From: JAJAZB01 sp964244295
Lineage (GTDB): Bacteria > Bacteroidota > Bacteroidia > Cytophagales > Spirosomataceae
Length of the DNA stretch: 64,000 bases
Direction: 5' to 3'
Assembly (NCBI GenBank): GCA_964244295.1
Contig: CAXTIG010000011.1
Location: 62,001-126,000 of the forward strand
Shown here: positions 51,433-60,446 of the stretch, piece by piece
Layout: each line of letters opens with the position of its first letter
How positions within the stretch are numbered: position 1 is the first letter of the stretch
The notes under the pieces: generated by a model
What the model was told of the DNA's origin: nothing
The model's database searches: none
Seen by the model: only the letters and a program-made list of their open reading frames with translations
Translations under genes and position numbers: made by a program

Positions 51433-54048
51433 TCAGTGCGTGAGGTGTAGCCGGTACGTGTTCAATTGCGTCGGGGCAAAGCTAACCCGCAATCGCCCGT
51501 TCGTTGGTTGCAAAACGCCCTCGTTGGTTTCCAGGTGCGTCGTTTGCCGGGCTTGGCGAATTGGCGAGGCGACGGTCAGCGTGGGCGTAGCCGTCTTCGC
51601 CGCGACGTTCCACCAGCGGGTAATCAATCCTTCGCCGATGCCGTCTTCGCTGGGTTTCACGCCCCAGAGCAGCACGGCCGGGTCGTCGCTGCGGATCAGG
51701 GAAAACGTCGGGCTGGGGTAGGTATCCTTCGCGCCGGTCACGACGCCCGTCACGAGTGGGTTTTGGTGTTCCAACGAAAATTTCAGGGCGGCGACCGGCT
51801 CAAAATCTCCTTGGTGGGTAGTCAGGGCAAACTGGTAGCGGAACCCGGTCTCGCCGTTTTGGTCAAAAATGCCCAGCACACCGTTGTCTTCCCGCTTTTT
51901 ATCGACCGTCCCGCCCGCCAGAGCGTTCAATTGCGGCGACTGCTCCCAGAGCGAATCGACGGTGCTTTTTCCCAGTTTGAAAAAACTACAATCCTGATTC
52001 GACAGCGTAACGCCGTAGGCTGGCTCGCTCAGGTCGGCGAAGTGGTTGAAGGTCTGGTAGTCGAGGCGGGCGTTCTGGGCGGCGTAGTGGCCGCCGCGGC
52101 TTTCTTTTTTGGCGGTCAGAATCGCGCCCAGTTCTTCGTGGTGGGTGGTGGGGTTGATCAGGTTGAACGAGAACGCCCAGGTTTTTACGTCCTTGAAATT
52201 GGCCTGCAAACTGTCTTCGATGTCGATGCGGGAGAGGTGGGCAAACACTGTGACCCGCACCACGTGCGGAATCGGATTCGCGGAGACTGCCTTCAGCGTC
52301 AGCGACACCGGCCCCGCGTTTTCGACCACGACCGCGTTGCCATCCTGGTGGTTTGAGAAACCCAAATCGTTCAGAAATTTTCCGTCGAGGTCCTTGACCA
52401 ACGACCGCCCGGCGAGGCTATCGACCCACTCGGTAATGGCCCCCGACGGACTCAGCCGCAGGCGGTAGCGGGCGTTGCGCAGCGTTCCCCCAGCGACGGT
52501 CGCGGCGGGCGGCAAGGCGGCGGGTTTCCCCGATTTCAACTCAAAAATCTTGTAGCCGACCGAGGGAATATTTTCGGCAAAAAACCGCAGGAACCGGCTT
52601 CCGCCCTTCGTCACCAACTGGCTCGGCGTTTCTTTTCCGGTCGCCGCGTCCACAACCCGCACCGGATACGCCCCGGCGTAGGCGAAATCGGCCACGTCGC
52701 TGCGGGTCCAACTCAGCGGGTTGAAGACGTAAAACCGGGGGTTGGCGGCTTTTTTAAGTTGCGAGCCGAGGGTGCGGGCCGAGAGCAAAAACAGCGAATC
52801 GACGTAGCCGCTGATTTGCCCCTGAATCTTGTTTTGCCAGGTGGCCCGCACGGGGCGTTTCACCGGGCCGTCGGCGGTCCAGTTGTGTTCCCAGTACATC
52901 CCGAAGCCTTCCCAGGCCCCATTCCGGGCGGCGGTGAGGCGGTCGGCGAAGGCGGGGGATTTCAACGCAACCAGCGAGGCCAGGCCCTCGGCGGCGCGTA
53001 ATTTTTCGGTCGAACGCCGCACCCGGGCGGTGGTTTCGTTCATCGAGGCGCAGTACAAATCCCACTCGTTGCCGTAGCTCACCGCCTCGGCGGGCAGGTT
53101 GGGGTAGGTTCGGGCCACGTCTTCAAAAAAATCTTCTTCGTTGGAAATCCGCACTTTCCGAGTGGCTGTGGTTTCGAGTTTGGCCGCTTCGAGGAAAGGT
53201 TGGGAGGTGAAATTATCGAGGTCGTCGTGGCCGTAGCCGAAGGCCCCGGCCACGTTGTAGGGGTAGGCTGACCCCGCCGAAACCGTGTCGCACATCGCGT
53301 CGAGCCGCCGCACCGTCTCCCGAATGTCTTTGAGTTTGTCTTTCGATTTAATGACCAGGCGGCATTCGGCGTAGCCGCCAAAGGGCGCGGTGCGGCGTTC
53401 GTCGTACACGTACCATTTCATCAACACGCCCGACGAATCCAGCCCGGCGTAGCGGTAGAGTTGGTGGCGGCGGTTGGCCCGGCTTTCGAGGGTCATCTGA
53501 CTACCGTAACCCCCGATTCCCTTCCAACTGTATTTCACCCCCGACCCGGCCCAGAGCGAAGCCAACCCCAGCGGAATGGTGTTGTTTTCCATCGCCTCGG
53601 CCAGTCGAAAGCGTAGGTTGTACTGGCGTTCCAAAGCCCCGGCGTAGTACATTCCGCGCAGCACGGCCTCGGTCGGCTGCGCCCCGTAGCAACTCACCAG
53701 GGTGTTCATCGGGCTGCCGATGTGCCCGGAACGAATGGCCCCGATGAGCCGGTTGAACTGCGCCGGGGAGCGGTATTTCTGGTAAGCCCGGAGCCAGTAG
53801 CTGCCGTCGGTGTTGAAGCGAGCCTGAAAATCGGAGGGACTGGCCTTCGTGGAGTCGATTTGCCGGAGGTAAAAATCGAGCATCTGCACGAAGGCCGTGT
53901 CGTATTTGGCTTCGTTGGCCGACCACATGTAGTCGGTGTGGTCGTCGTTGGCTAAGTACAGGCGCTTGACGGCGGTCCGGCGATCCGGTTGGGCGTTGGC
54001 CCACGTAAGACCAAGCAGAAAAAGAACGAAGGCGGGCAGTTGTTTCAA
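51433..54048 (-). CDS. GH38-like exported alpha-mannosidase-type hydrolase, copy B
   Basis: The 871-residue protein has a signal peptide (LGLTWANAQ), the HxD site H37-T-D39 in ANDDHTDYMW, and the same domain order as copy A: GH38-like head, then GH38C-type beta-sandwich (RNARYRLRLSPSGAITEWVD). Extensive identical blocks link it to copy A, for example the GGHYAAQNAR and ADLSEPAYGVTLSNQDCSFF regions. It starts 47 bp after the carbohydrate-binding protein gene and is followed directly by the ROK gene. The two paralogues may act on different linkages. Confidence 0.8.
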   Translation of the reverse strand: MKQLPAFVLFLLGLTWANAQPDRRTAVKRLYLANDDHTDYMWSANEAKYDTAFVQMLDFYLRQIDSTKASPSDFQARFNTDGSYWLRAYQKYRSPAQFNRLIGAIRSGHIGSPMNTLVSCYGAQPTEAVLRGMYYAGALERQYNLRFRLAEAMENNTIPLGLASLWAGSGVKYSWKGIGGYGSQMTLESRANRRHQLYRYAGLDSSGVLMKWYVYDERRTAPFGGYAECRLVIKSKDKLKDIRETVRRLDAMCDTVSAGSAYPYNVAGAFGYGHDDLDNFTSQPFLEAAKLETTATRKVRISNEEDFFEDVARTYPNLPAEAVSYGNEWDLYCASMNETTARVRRSTEKLRAAEGLASLVALKSPAFADRLTAARNGAWEGFGMYWEHNWTADGPVKRPVRATWQNKIQGQISGYVDSLFLLSARTLGSQLKKAANPRFYVFNPLSWTRSDVADFAYAGAYPVRVVDAATGKETPSQLVTKGGSRFLRFFAENIPSVGYKIFELKSGKPAALPPAATVAGGTLRNARYRLRLSPSGAITEWVDSLAGRSLVKDLDGKFLNDLGFSNHQDGNAVVVENAGPVSLTLKAVSANPIPHVVRVTVFAHLSRIDIEDSLQANFKDVKTWAFSFNLINPTTHHEELGAILTAKKESRGGHYAAQNARLDYQTFNHFADLSEPAYGVTLSNQDCSFFKLGKSTVDSLWEQSPQLNALAGGTVDKKREDNGVLGIFDQNGETGFRYQFALTTHQGDFEPVAALKFSLEHQNPLVTGVVTGAKDTYPSPTFSLIRSDDPAVLLWGVKPSEDGIGEGLITRWWNVAAKTATPTLTVASPIRQARQTTHLETNEGVLQPTNGRLRVSFAPTQLNTYRLHLTH

Positions 54049-54095
54049 GGGGTGATTCGGCTAAAATTTTGCATTGGATTTTCCCAAACACCGCC

Positions 54096-54701
54096 TTACT
54101 TTTTCGGCGGAACGTAGGCGGGCAACGCAAACTGCGGATTGAACCGATAACTCGCCAGGTTAATGGCATCAGTGCCTTTGACATTCGTGACCCTCATCGA
54201 GTACGTCCCTTTTTTGAGTTCGATTCCCGTTTTGGTCAGGGTTTTAAACAGGTACCATTTCTGGGTGTTGGGTACGGAAATCAACCCGGTTTTGTCCACG
54301 CCGTCGAATTCGATTTTAAAGGCTCCCGCCTCCGCCCCGTCTTTCCAACCCGCGACGACAAACTCCGCGTCGTAGCGTCCTTCGTAATCCACCTGCACGG
54401 TGTAGTTGTACCACTCGCCTTCCCGGATGGCGGCGAGCATCATCGTTCCCCAGCCTTGTTCGAGTTCAACGGGCGTTTTCCGGTAGGCCAGCCCCAGCGC
54501 CCGGGGGCCGGTTTTGGCGTCGGGTTCCATCACCGGTTCCACGTTGTGAAAAGCGACGCCTTCGGGGCCTTCGTCAAAATTCTCCGCATTGATGGTGCCC
54601 GGAATTCGGGCCGCTTTGCCGCCGAATGGCGTGCTTTGCGCGATGGCAATCGGTTGAGAAAGGGCCACGGCGAGCAGGGTGAAAAGGAGGATTTTTTTCA
54701 T
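54096..54701 (-). CDS. Exported carbohydrate-binding module protein (CBM6/35-like)
   Basis: The 201-residue protein has a signal peptide (VALSQPIAIAQ), then one beta-sandwich domain resembling CBM6/CBM35. It has PGTINAENFDEGPEGVAFHN at the N-terminus, GEWYNYTVQVDYEGRYDAEF mid-domain and KGTYSMRVTNVKGTDAINLA at the end. No catalytic domain follows, so it probably binds a polysaccharide in the periplasm or at the surface. It is the first gene of the GH38/ROK/EamA/SIS group. Confidence 0.82.
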   Translation of the reverse strand: MKKILLFTLLAVALSQPIAIAQSTPFGGKAARIPGTINAENFDEGPEGVAFHNVEPVMEPDAKTGPRALGLAYRKTPVELEQGWGTMMLAAIREGEWYNYTVQVDYEGRYDAEFVVAGWKDGAEAGAFKIEFDGVDKTGLISVPNTQKWYLFKTLTKTGIELKKGTYSMRVTNVKGTDAINLASYRFNPQFALPAYVPPKK

Positions 54702-54794
54702 GGATAACCAGGTTTAGGGATACTTGCGTCGACAGGAAAAAGTAGGTTTGAGGACGTTCACTTCACAAAGCTGTTCAGGATTCCGATTTTTTAG

Positions 54795-54890
54795 GTGCGG
54801 AGGTCACCCTGAGCGTAGTCGAAGGGCGTGCGGTGGGCAACTCGGCGGCCCGCGCACGCCCTTCGACTACACTCAGGGTGACCTCCGCAC
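54795..54890. repeat. Long-arm hairpin element, GGTCACCCTGAG family, copy 3
   Basis: Arms 54795-54832 and 54853-54890 (38 bp) pair with one mismatch and a 20-nt spacer. The end reads GTGCGGAGGTCACCCTGAGC. It separates the carbohydrate-binding protein gene from the SGNH hydrolase gene. Confidence 0.8.
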
Positions 54891-54935
54891 GATTCAGCTA
54901 CTTTTTTGAAACCCTAAAAACAGTTTCCTCTTTTT

Positions 54936-55670
54936 TCATGGGTTCAGCGGCGTTTTATCCGCGATTTTTTGCAAGGTCTTCGCTAGTTCTTCGGTCAGCC
55001 CGGTGCTGGGTTTCCCGTTCCGAATCACCTGCCGGGGCAGGCGGGTTGCCTTTTTCCGGGTCATGACGCGGTACAGCACGCAACCCGCCAGGTAACTCCC
55101 CGCCAGGTTGGGGTGCCGACCGTCGGAGCCGTGCAAGGTCAGGCTATCGCTCAGGGCCAATTTCCAGGCTTCGCCGACGGGAGCCACCAAACTACCCAAC
55201 TCTTTGCCAATCGTCTGGTAGGCTTCGGTGAGTTTAGGTTGCTCGTCGGGCTTGGCTTTGGCCGCCCAGGTGGCGTAAAAAAGGGGTTTTGCGCCCGTTT
55301 TCCGGATTTCGGCGTCGAGCAGGCGGGCGTACTGAAAAAAGGCTTCTCGCTGGGCAAATGGCCGCGCGCTTTGCTCCTGAAGCACGACAAAATCCCAGGC
55401 CTTCCGGTGAATGGCTGCTTGCGCTTTGCCTTCCTCCCAGTGTTTTTGCAAGGTGGCTCCGCCGGTCGTTACCGACTCGTAGCCAAATTTTACGCCTTTG
55501 GCGGTCATCAATTGGGCGAGCAATTCGGGCAGGTCGTTGCCGTAGGTGTAGCTGTTGCCGATGAACAGCACCCGCAGGGAGTCGGATTTCGGCCCGGCGA
55601 GCAGCGCGCCGCTCCCGAAAACAAGGCAGAGGAGGAGAAAAACGACGGTACGCTTCGGGTAGTTTGACAT
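54936..55670 (-). CDS. SGNH/GDSL hydrolase (DUF4886-like), exported
   Basis: The 244-residue esterase-fold protein has a signal peptide (ending ALLAG), the nucleophile S40 in VLFIGNSYTYGND, a Gly in TTGGATLQKHWEEG, an Asn/Gln region (VVLQEQSARPF), and the catalytic D183/H186 in GSDGRHPNLAGS. SGNH enzymes in polysaccharide loci often deacetylate glycans; that role is inference here. It follows the beta-helix gene by 17 bp and probably belongs to the same operon. Confidence 0.87.
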   Translation of the reverse strand: MSNYPKRTVVFLLLCLVFGSGALLAGPKSDSLRVLFIGNSYTYGNDLPELLAQLMTAKGVKFGYESVTTGGATLQKHWEEGKAQAAIHRKAWDFVVLQEQSARPFAQREAFFQYARLLDAEIRKTGAKPLFYATWAAKAKPDEQPKLTEAYQTIGKELGSLVAPVGEAWKLALSDSLTLHGSDGRHPNLAGSYLAGCVLYRVMTRKKATRLPRQVIRNGKPSTGLTEELAKTLQKIADKTPLNP

Positions 55671-55687
55671 GGTACGGATTGCGGCGG

Positions 55688-56797
55688 CTAATTGACTTGT
55701 TGGACGCGCTCATTTGGCCCCAGGGGGAAACCCGTTTGCGCGCCGTCGAGCAGGAAATACGTGTTGTTTTCGTGCGTGAAACCGCTCTGTTTCGCGACCA
55801 CTTCGGCGGCTTCGCCGCCCACCACGACGAGGTTATTTTTGAAAACTAGTATTCCGGGCGCGAGCGTCCCCTTGCCCACACCGAGCAGGTTGTTCCACTT
55901 CGTACCCTTGCGGGAAATTATCGTGTTGTGTTCCATTCGGAAATTCTGAATGTCCGCGCGGAATTTTCCGCCGAGGTGAAAGGTCCACTCACCGTTTTCG
56001 ATGGAAACGTTGTGCGCCACCACGATGCCCCGGGCCGTTCCGCCGCCGATTTCCAAAAAGCCGTTGCAGTCTTCGGCGTAGTTGTGGTGGACGTAGCTGC
56101 TGTCGCCGTTGGTGTACACCTCGAAAAAGCCCCCGTCGGCACCGTAATCGTAGCTCGACGCCCGGCAGCGCTCCGCCCGGTTGTACGAAATTTCGTTGTT
56201 GGAATTGAACACCCAGTACGCCACGGCCCCGTAGTCGTCGTCGCCGCCGGGGGTGTTTTTGACCATCACCAGGTCGTGGGCGTAGTTTTGGGTGACGAGG
56301 TTGTAGCGCCCGTGGAGCATCACGCCGCCGCCGCAGTTCCCGATTTCGCAGTTTCGGACGACGTTGTGGTTGGCGCCCTTCGCCAGGTACACCCCGGCCT
56401 GGTTGGCGTCTTTGGCGAGAAACCCGTCCAGTACCACCCAGGACCCGGTCACGTCGATGGCCTTCGCCCCTTTCCCGGCCTTGCTGAAGACGGGTTTGGC
56501 CCCCGACCCAACGGCTCGAAACACGAGGGGTTGGCGGGGCGTGCCGCTGTCGTCGATGACCAGCCCGGCGTCCCAAACCGAACCGGCCTCGAAATTCACG
56601 GTGTCGCCGGGCAAAAACTGCCGGGCGTGGACGGGCGCGAGCGATTTCCAGGGGCGGTTGCGCGCCGTTCCCGCGTTGGCGTCATCGCCCGAAACGCCGT
56701 TGACGTAATAAGTTTGGGCAAACACCGGGCTGGTCAGCGCCGCCAGCAGACTGATTTTTAAGCGGAGACCGCGAATCGCTTTCATGGAAAAAGTCAT
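55688..56797 (-). CDS. Exported right-handed beta-helix protein
   Basis: The ~369-residue protein has a signal peptide (LLAALTSPVFAQ) and a beta-helix with regular turns (YHHNYAEDCNGFLEIGG, NVVRNCEIGNCGGGVMLHGR). Such folds are common in polysaccharide lyases and GH28 enzymes, but no definite catalytic site is identified. Its start overlaps the upstream gene's stop in an ATGA arrangement, so translation is coupled; a second ATG four codons later (56785) is also plausible. A much longer in-frame reading to 57079 is a shadow of the upstream gene. Confidence 0.82.
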   Translation of the reverse strand: MTFSMKAIRGLRLKISLLAALTSPVFAQTYYVNGVSGDDANAGTARNRPWKSLAPVHARQFLPGDTVNFEAGSVWDAGLVIDDSGTPRQPLVFRAVGSGAKPVFSKAGKGAKAIDVTGSWVVLDGFLAKDANQAGVYLAKGANHNVVRNCEIGNCGGGVMLHGRYNLVTQNYAHDLVMVKNTPGGDDDYGAVAYWVFNSNNEISYNRAERCRASSYDYGADGGFFEVYTNGDSSYVHHNYAEDCNGFLEIGGGTARGIVVAHNVSIENGEWTFHLGGKFRADIQNFRMEHNTIISRKGTKWNNLLGVGKGTLAPGILVFKNNLVVVGGEAAEVVAKQSGFTHENNTYFLLDGAQTGFPLGPNERVQQVN

Positions 56798-57645
56798 TTC
56801 AGGCTTTTCAGGTAGGCAATCGTCTGCGGTACCTGGCTGGCGTAGCTGGGGCTTTCGTCTTCGATGTAGTAATGCCGAATGGCCGATTTTTTGGCGGCTT
56901 TCAGCACGGCGGGCAGGTTGATTTGCCCAGTGCCTAAAGCCACGTCGTTTTCTACCGGCGTACCGCCCGACAGGTTGCCCGCCACGCCCTTGCGCAGGTC
57001 TTTGAGGTGCATGAGTTTGAAGCGGGTCGGGTATTTTGTAATCAAGGCGGCGGGGTCGGCCCCCGGAAAGGCCGTCCACAAAATGTCGAGTTCAAAACTG
57101 ACGTACTTCGGGTCGGTTTTCTGGATGAGGTAATCCATCAGCGTGCCGCCTTCGTGCGGCACGAACTCGTAGCCGTGGTTGTGGTAGCAGAACGTCAGGC
57201 CGAAATCGTCTTTCAACTGCTTACCCACGCGGTTGAATGTCTCGACCGCTTTTTGGGCGTCGGCCAGGGTGAAGGGCGGCTTGTCCATAATCCAGGCGAC
57301 GCGCACGTAGCTGGCTCCCAGGGTTTTGGCATCCCGGCCTACCTCGGCAGTTTTGTTTTGGGCATTGGCGTAGCTGGTGCCGAAGGAGGAGCACTTCATG
57401 CCGCGCTCGTCGAGCAAGGCGCGGAGTTCGGCGGCGGTTTTGCCGAACAGGTTAGAAAACTCGATGTCGGTGATGCCCAACGCCTTGATGGTGTCGAGGG
57501 TGGCCGCCACGTTCCGGGCGAAGCTGTTCCGGTAGGTGTACGACACCATGCCGGGAGCTTGGGGAAACAGGGGCTTCTGGGCCTGGGCCGAAGCGAGGCC
57601 CGCGAACGCGAGGAGGAAAACGTACCGGAGGATGCGGGTGGTCAT
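56794..57645 (-). CDS. Exported TIM-barrel sugar isomerase/epimerase-like protein
   Basis: The 283-residue protein has a signal peptide (AGLASAQAQ) and an AP-endonuclease-2/xylose-isomerase-like TIM barrel: TIKALGITDIEFSNLFGKT at the start, LTFCYHNHGYEFVP, YVSFELDILWTAF, RFKLMHLKDLRKG and the C-terminal IEDESPSY. The His, Glu and Asp in these segments could bind a divalent metal. It would isomerise or epimerise a sugar in the periplasm, in line with exported members found in Bacteroidota glycan loci. It overlaps the beta-helix gene by 4 bp. Confidence 0.87.
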   Translation of the reverse strand: MTTRILRYVFLLAFAGLASAQAQKPLFPQAPGMVSYTYRNSFARNVAATLDTIKALGITDIEFSNLFGKTAAELRALLDERGMKCSSFGTSYANAQNKTAEVGRDAKTLGASYVRVAWIMDKPPFTLADAQKAVETFNRVGKQLKDDFGLTFCYHNHGYEFVPHEGGTLMDYLIQKTDPKYVSFELDILWTAFPGADPAALITKYPTRFKLMHLKDLRKGVAGNLSGGTPVENDVALGTGQINLPAVLKAAKKSAIRHYYIEDESPSYASQVPQTIAYLKSLK

Positions 57646-57744
57646 GGGGAGGAAATTTTATGTTGAAGTTTAGGAAAAGGACGGGTGTCGGAGCAATTTA
57701 TTAGCCCCTAATTTTAATCAGGGGAAAGTAAGGAGTCGATGGCA

Positions 57745-57850
57745 GACTGATAACCGTTTTAACGGTTTGGCGACCGCTAAACCGTTGAAACGGTTTCACC
57801 CAATCACGCCGTTGAGACGATTTCCCACCACTCAAGTGGTGGGCTGATAA
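57745..57850. repeat. Orphan REP-like hairpin cluster related to the IS200-like element ends
   Basis: This 106-bp stretch has AACCGTTTTAACGGTT (57752-57767), AAACCGTTGAAACGGTTT (57779-57796), a degenerate third copy, and CCCACCACTCAAGTGGTGGG (57824-57843) followed by CTGA. These match the hairpin types at 11139-11198 and 11675-11740, but no transposase gene is present. It sits in the 226-bp gap before the TIM-barrel gene. Confidence 0.65.
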
Positions 57851-57872
57851 ACAGGTTCTACCCCCGCGACGA

Positions 57873-59240
57873 TCACTGCTCAAACGCCCCCCGGTCGCGG
57901 CCCGCCGCTGGACGGGCCTTGCCGGTGAGGTCGGTTTTCTGGGCAACCTCGGTGCTGCCGGAATTTAAGGCCCGGCTGCCATTCGCCAGGCGGAAATTTC
58001 CCTTCGTCGGGTCCGCCTGCACGTCGATAAAATTCACCTCGGCCACCACGTCGTGTTCCCCTTTGAATACTTCCTGCGCCGTTGGGTACACGTTGTAATC
58101 CCAGCGAATGGCCGTGTTGCGGTTGTTGGACGTCACCTTTCCGCCGGGCCGGGGCACGATGACGTTGTTGAGAATCACCACGTCTTCCGAGCGGTTGGGA
58201 AACAATTCCTGGTAGCCTACGATGCCGCCGTTGTGGTAGGTGGTGTTGTTGATGATGTCCACGTGCCGGGTGCGAAACGTGTGAATGCCGGAGCCGCCGT
58301 TGTAGGCGCTGACGTTGTTGGCAATCAGCGCCCGGCCCTTCCATTCGGGGCGCCTGGGCTTTTCCGGCGCGGCGACTGCCGGGGGCGGGGTCTTGGAAGT
58401 GTCTGCTTTAACGACCGCGTCGGCGTTGGGATTGGTGGCTCCCTGCCCGGCCTGGTCGGTCACGTCGAGCAGGATGCCGTTGCCATCGCTGAGTTTGCCG
58501 ATTTTCTCCCAGGGCACCAGCGTTTTGTTGTTCCACACAAAATTGCGCTGAATCACGACGTGGTAGCCCGGCGCGTCGTCGAAGGCCCAGTTGTTGAGCG
58601 TGGTGATGCCTGACCCGCCGTAGCGCATGAACCAGGCGTTGTCGTACACCCGGCAATTCTCGACCGTGAAATAGTCCATTTCGATGCCCACGATGCCCCC
58701 GCCCGCGCACTTGGCGACCGTGCAGTGGCGGATGGTGACGTGGTGCGGTTTGGCGTCGGGGGCCTTCCGGCGACCTTCGACAAAAATGCCGTTGGTGTTG
58801 AAATACGGGTCGGCTTTGGGTTTTTTGGCGTCTTCCTGGGCGGCCAGCAGCACGGTGGACTCGTTGTTGCCAAGCACGGTCAGGCCGTCGAGGATATGGT
58901 ACGACCCGGAAACGTGAATGCCGTTCCAGCCCGTCGGGCGGATTTCGGGGCGGTGCCCCGGCCGGGCTTTCCAGGTAATCCAGGCGTCGGGTTTGCCGGA
59001 GGTTTTGATGGAAAGCACGGCGCTGCCGTCGCCTTTGTCGGCGTTGGTGTAGGTGCCGTTTTCAATCCAGACCACGTCGCCGGGCTGCACCAGGTCGGCG
59101 GCTTTTTGTAAACTGCGAAAAGCGGTCGCGCTGGTTTTTCCATCGTTGGCGTCGTTTCCCGTGCCGGAAACGTGCCAAACCTGGGCGAAACCAACGTGGG
59201 CAGACAACCACAGGAAAGAAAGAAAAAGGGTACGCTTCAT
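57873..59240 (-). CDS. Exported right-handed beta-helix protein, T9SS-protein paralogue
   Basis: The 455-residue protein has a signal peptide (SAHVGFAQ) and a beta-helix with SLQKAADLVQPGDVVWIENG near the start, then HHVTIRHCTVAKCAGGGIVG, VENCRVYDNAWFMRYGGSG and NNTTYHNGGIVGYQELF. The same order of motifs appears in the T9SS protein at 19545-23336. A Pro/Ala-rich insert (about 285-305: SKTPPPAVAAPEKPRRPEW) interrupts the helix. The end (NSGSTEVAQ...GRDRGAFEQ) is typical of a beta-helix cap. No T9SS tail is present, so it may be periplasmic. Lyase or hydrolase activity is possible. Confidence 0.85.
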   Translation of the reverse strand: MKRTLFLSFLWLSAHVGFAQVWHVSGTGNDANDGKTSATAFRSLQKAADLVQPGDVVWIENGTYTNADKGDGSAVLSIKTSGKPDAWITWKARPGHRPEIRPTGWNGIHVSGSYHILDGLTVLGNNESTVLLAAQEDAKKPKADPYFNTNGIFVEGRRKAPDAKPHHVTIRHCTVAKCAGGGIVGIEMDYFTVENCRVYDNAWFMRYGGSGITTLNNWAFDDAPGYHVVIQRNFVWNNKTLVPWEKIGKLSDGNGILLDVTDQAGQGATNPNADAVVKADTSKTPPPAVAAPEKPRRPEWKGRALIANNVSAYNGGSGIHTFRTRHVDIINNTTYHNGGIVGYQELFPNRSEDVVILNNVIVPRPGGKVTSNNRNTAIRWDYNVYPTAQEVFKGEHDVVAEVNFIDVQADPTKGNFRLANGSRALNSGSTEVAQKTDLTGKARPAAGRDRGAFEQ

Positions 59241-59309
59241 GCGGGGTATTTTGAGGTTTTATGAATTGGGTTCTCCGATTAGGTGGTACTAGACGTTTCC
59301 CGGCTCCAG

Positions 59310-60368
59310 TTACCAGGTGAAAAGCCGCCGGGGGTTGTCGATCAGAAATTTATCGATGGTTTCTTTGGGCAATCCCTGCTCCCGCATCCAGGGAACGACC
59401 TTGCGGAGCGGGTACGAGTAGGTGCGGTCGCTGCCGCCCTCGTTGGTGTCGCTCCACAGGATTTTGATGTTGCCGTTGTCGAAACTCCACGTCATGTCGA
59501 TGGTCGCCACCATGCGGTCGTCGTAGCCGCGTTGGGTCAGTTCGAGGATGATGCGGGCCAAATCGTTGGGCTTGGTGTGGTTCCAGTTGCCGAAATTATT
59601 GAAACTCAGGCTGCTGCCTTTTTCCACCACGCCCTGCAAATACTCGATTTCCTGCTCCACGTTCCGCCCGCTCCAGCCAAACGTGGCCTCGACGTGCGAA
59701 AAATAGCAGTGCTTCAAATCGGCCCCGGCTTCTTCCAGAATCTGCTGCTGCTCGGCACAGCCACTCACGGCGTGGGTGCAGATGGTCAGGCCGTAGCGTT
59801 TTTGAATCCGGGCACCGGCAATGAGTAAATTTTTCTCGGCGGGCGTAATCGGCAAGCGCCGGGTCGCCAGTTTAATCACGCCCGGACGAATCCGCGTGCC
59901 CTGAAGGCCGTCCTCCACGTCGCGGCGCATCCGGGTTTCAAAGTCCTCCGTCGTCAGCGATTGCTGGTCGTCTTTGAGCAGGTACGAGCCGGTGCAACAG
60001 ATGATGTTCACGCCGGTGGCCTGCGAAACCTCCCGGATGCCGGCCACGTCGTCGGTCGGCCCGACGTCGGCGATGGTTTGCAGGCCCAGCGCTTTCGCTT
60101 TTTTCAACTCGCTGACGGCAAACTCAAAACTTTTCTCCCGCAGGGCCGGGTCTTTGGGCAATACGATGTGCTCGTGGACGCTGGTGATGCCCATCTGGCC
60201 GGGGAGAATTTCCCCGGTGGCGGTGGGGATTTTTTTTGCCGGAGCCAAACCCGGTTCGCTACCCGGAGTGCCGAAGCCCCCCGGCCCCGGAAGGAGCGCG
60301 GCGGCGGTGCCGAGGCCCAGCGATTTCAGGAAGGTTCGGCGCGTTTGGTAATCTTTTTCGGTTTCCAT
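59310..60368 (-). CDS. Tat-exported phosphotriesterase-family hydrolase
   Basis: The 352-residue protein has a twin-arginine signal (TRRTFLKSLGLG, residues 9-20). The amidohydrolase barrel shows the binuclear metal site expected for phosphotriesterase-like proteins: H65 and H67 in VHEHIVL, K166 (likely carboxylated) in VIKLA, H199 in CTHAV, H225 in YFSHVEAT and D291 in ATIDMTW. Many such enzymes act as lactonases rather than on phosphotriesters. Here it lies inside a run of exported glycan genes, so a sugar lactone or ester is a reasonable substrate guess. Start 60368 places the Tat motif near the N-terminus. Confidence 0.9.
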   Translation of the reverse strand: METEKDYQTRRTFLKSLGLGTAAALLPGPGGFGTPGSEPGLAPAKKIPTATGEILPGQMGITSVHEHIVLPKDPALREKSFEFAVSELKKAKALGLQTIADVGPTDDVAGIREVSQATGVNIICCTGSYLLKDDQQSLTTEDFETRMRRDVEDGLQGTRIRPGVIKLATRRLPITPAEKNLLIAGARIQKRYGLTICTHAVSGCAEQQQILEEAGADLKHCYFSHVEATFGWSGRNVEQEIEYLQGVVEKGSSLSFNNFGNWNHTKPNDLARIILELTQRGYDDRMVATIDMTWSFDNGNIKILWSDTNEGGSDRTYSYPLRKVVPWMREQGLPKETIDKFLIDNPRRLFTW

Positions 60369-60446
60369 CGATTTGTCGGAATTAGGGTCACTCCCGAATT
60401 TAGAACGGTGATCATTCAAAGCGCAGGGCGGAGGCAAGCACCGCCC

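Noticed and set aside
55688..57079. Extended 463-codon reading of the beta-helix gene
   Set aside because: The extra N-terminus is a shadow of the overlapping TIM-barrel gene; the ATGA start with signal peptide is preferred.
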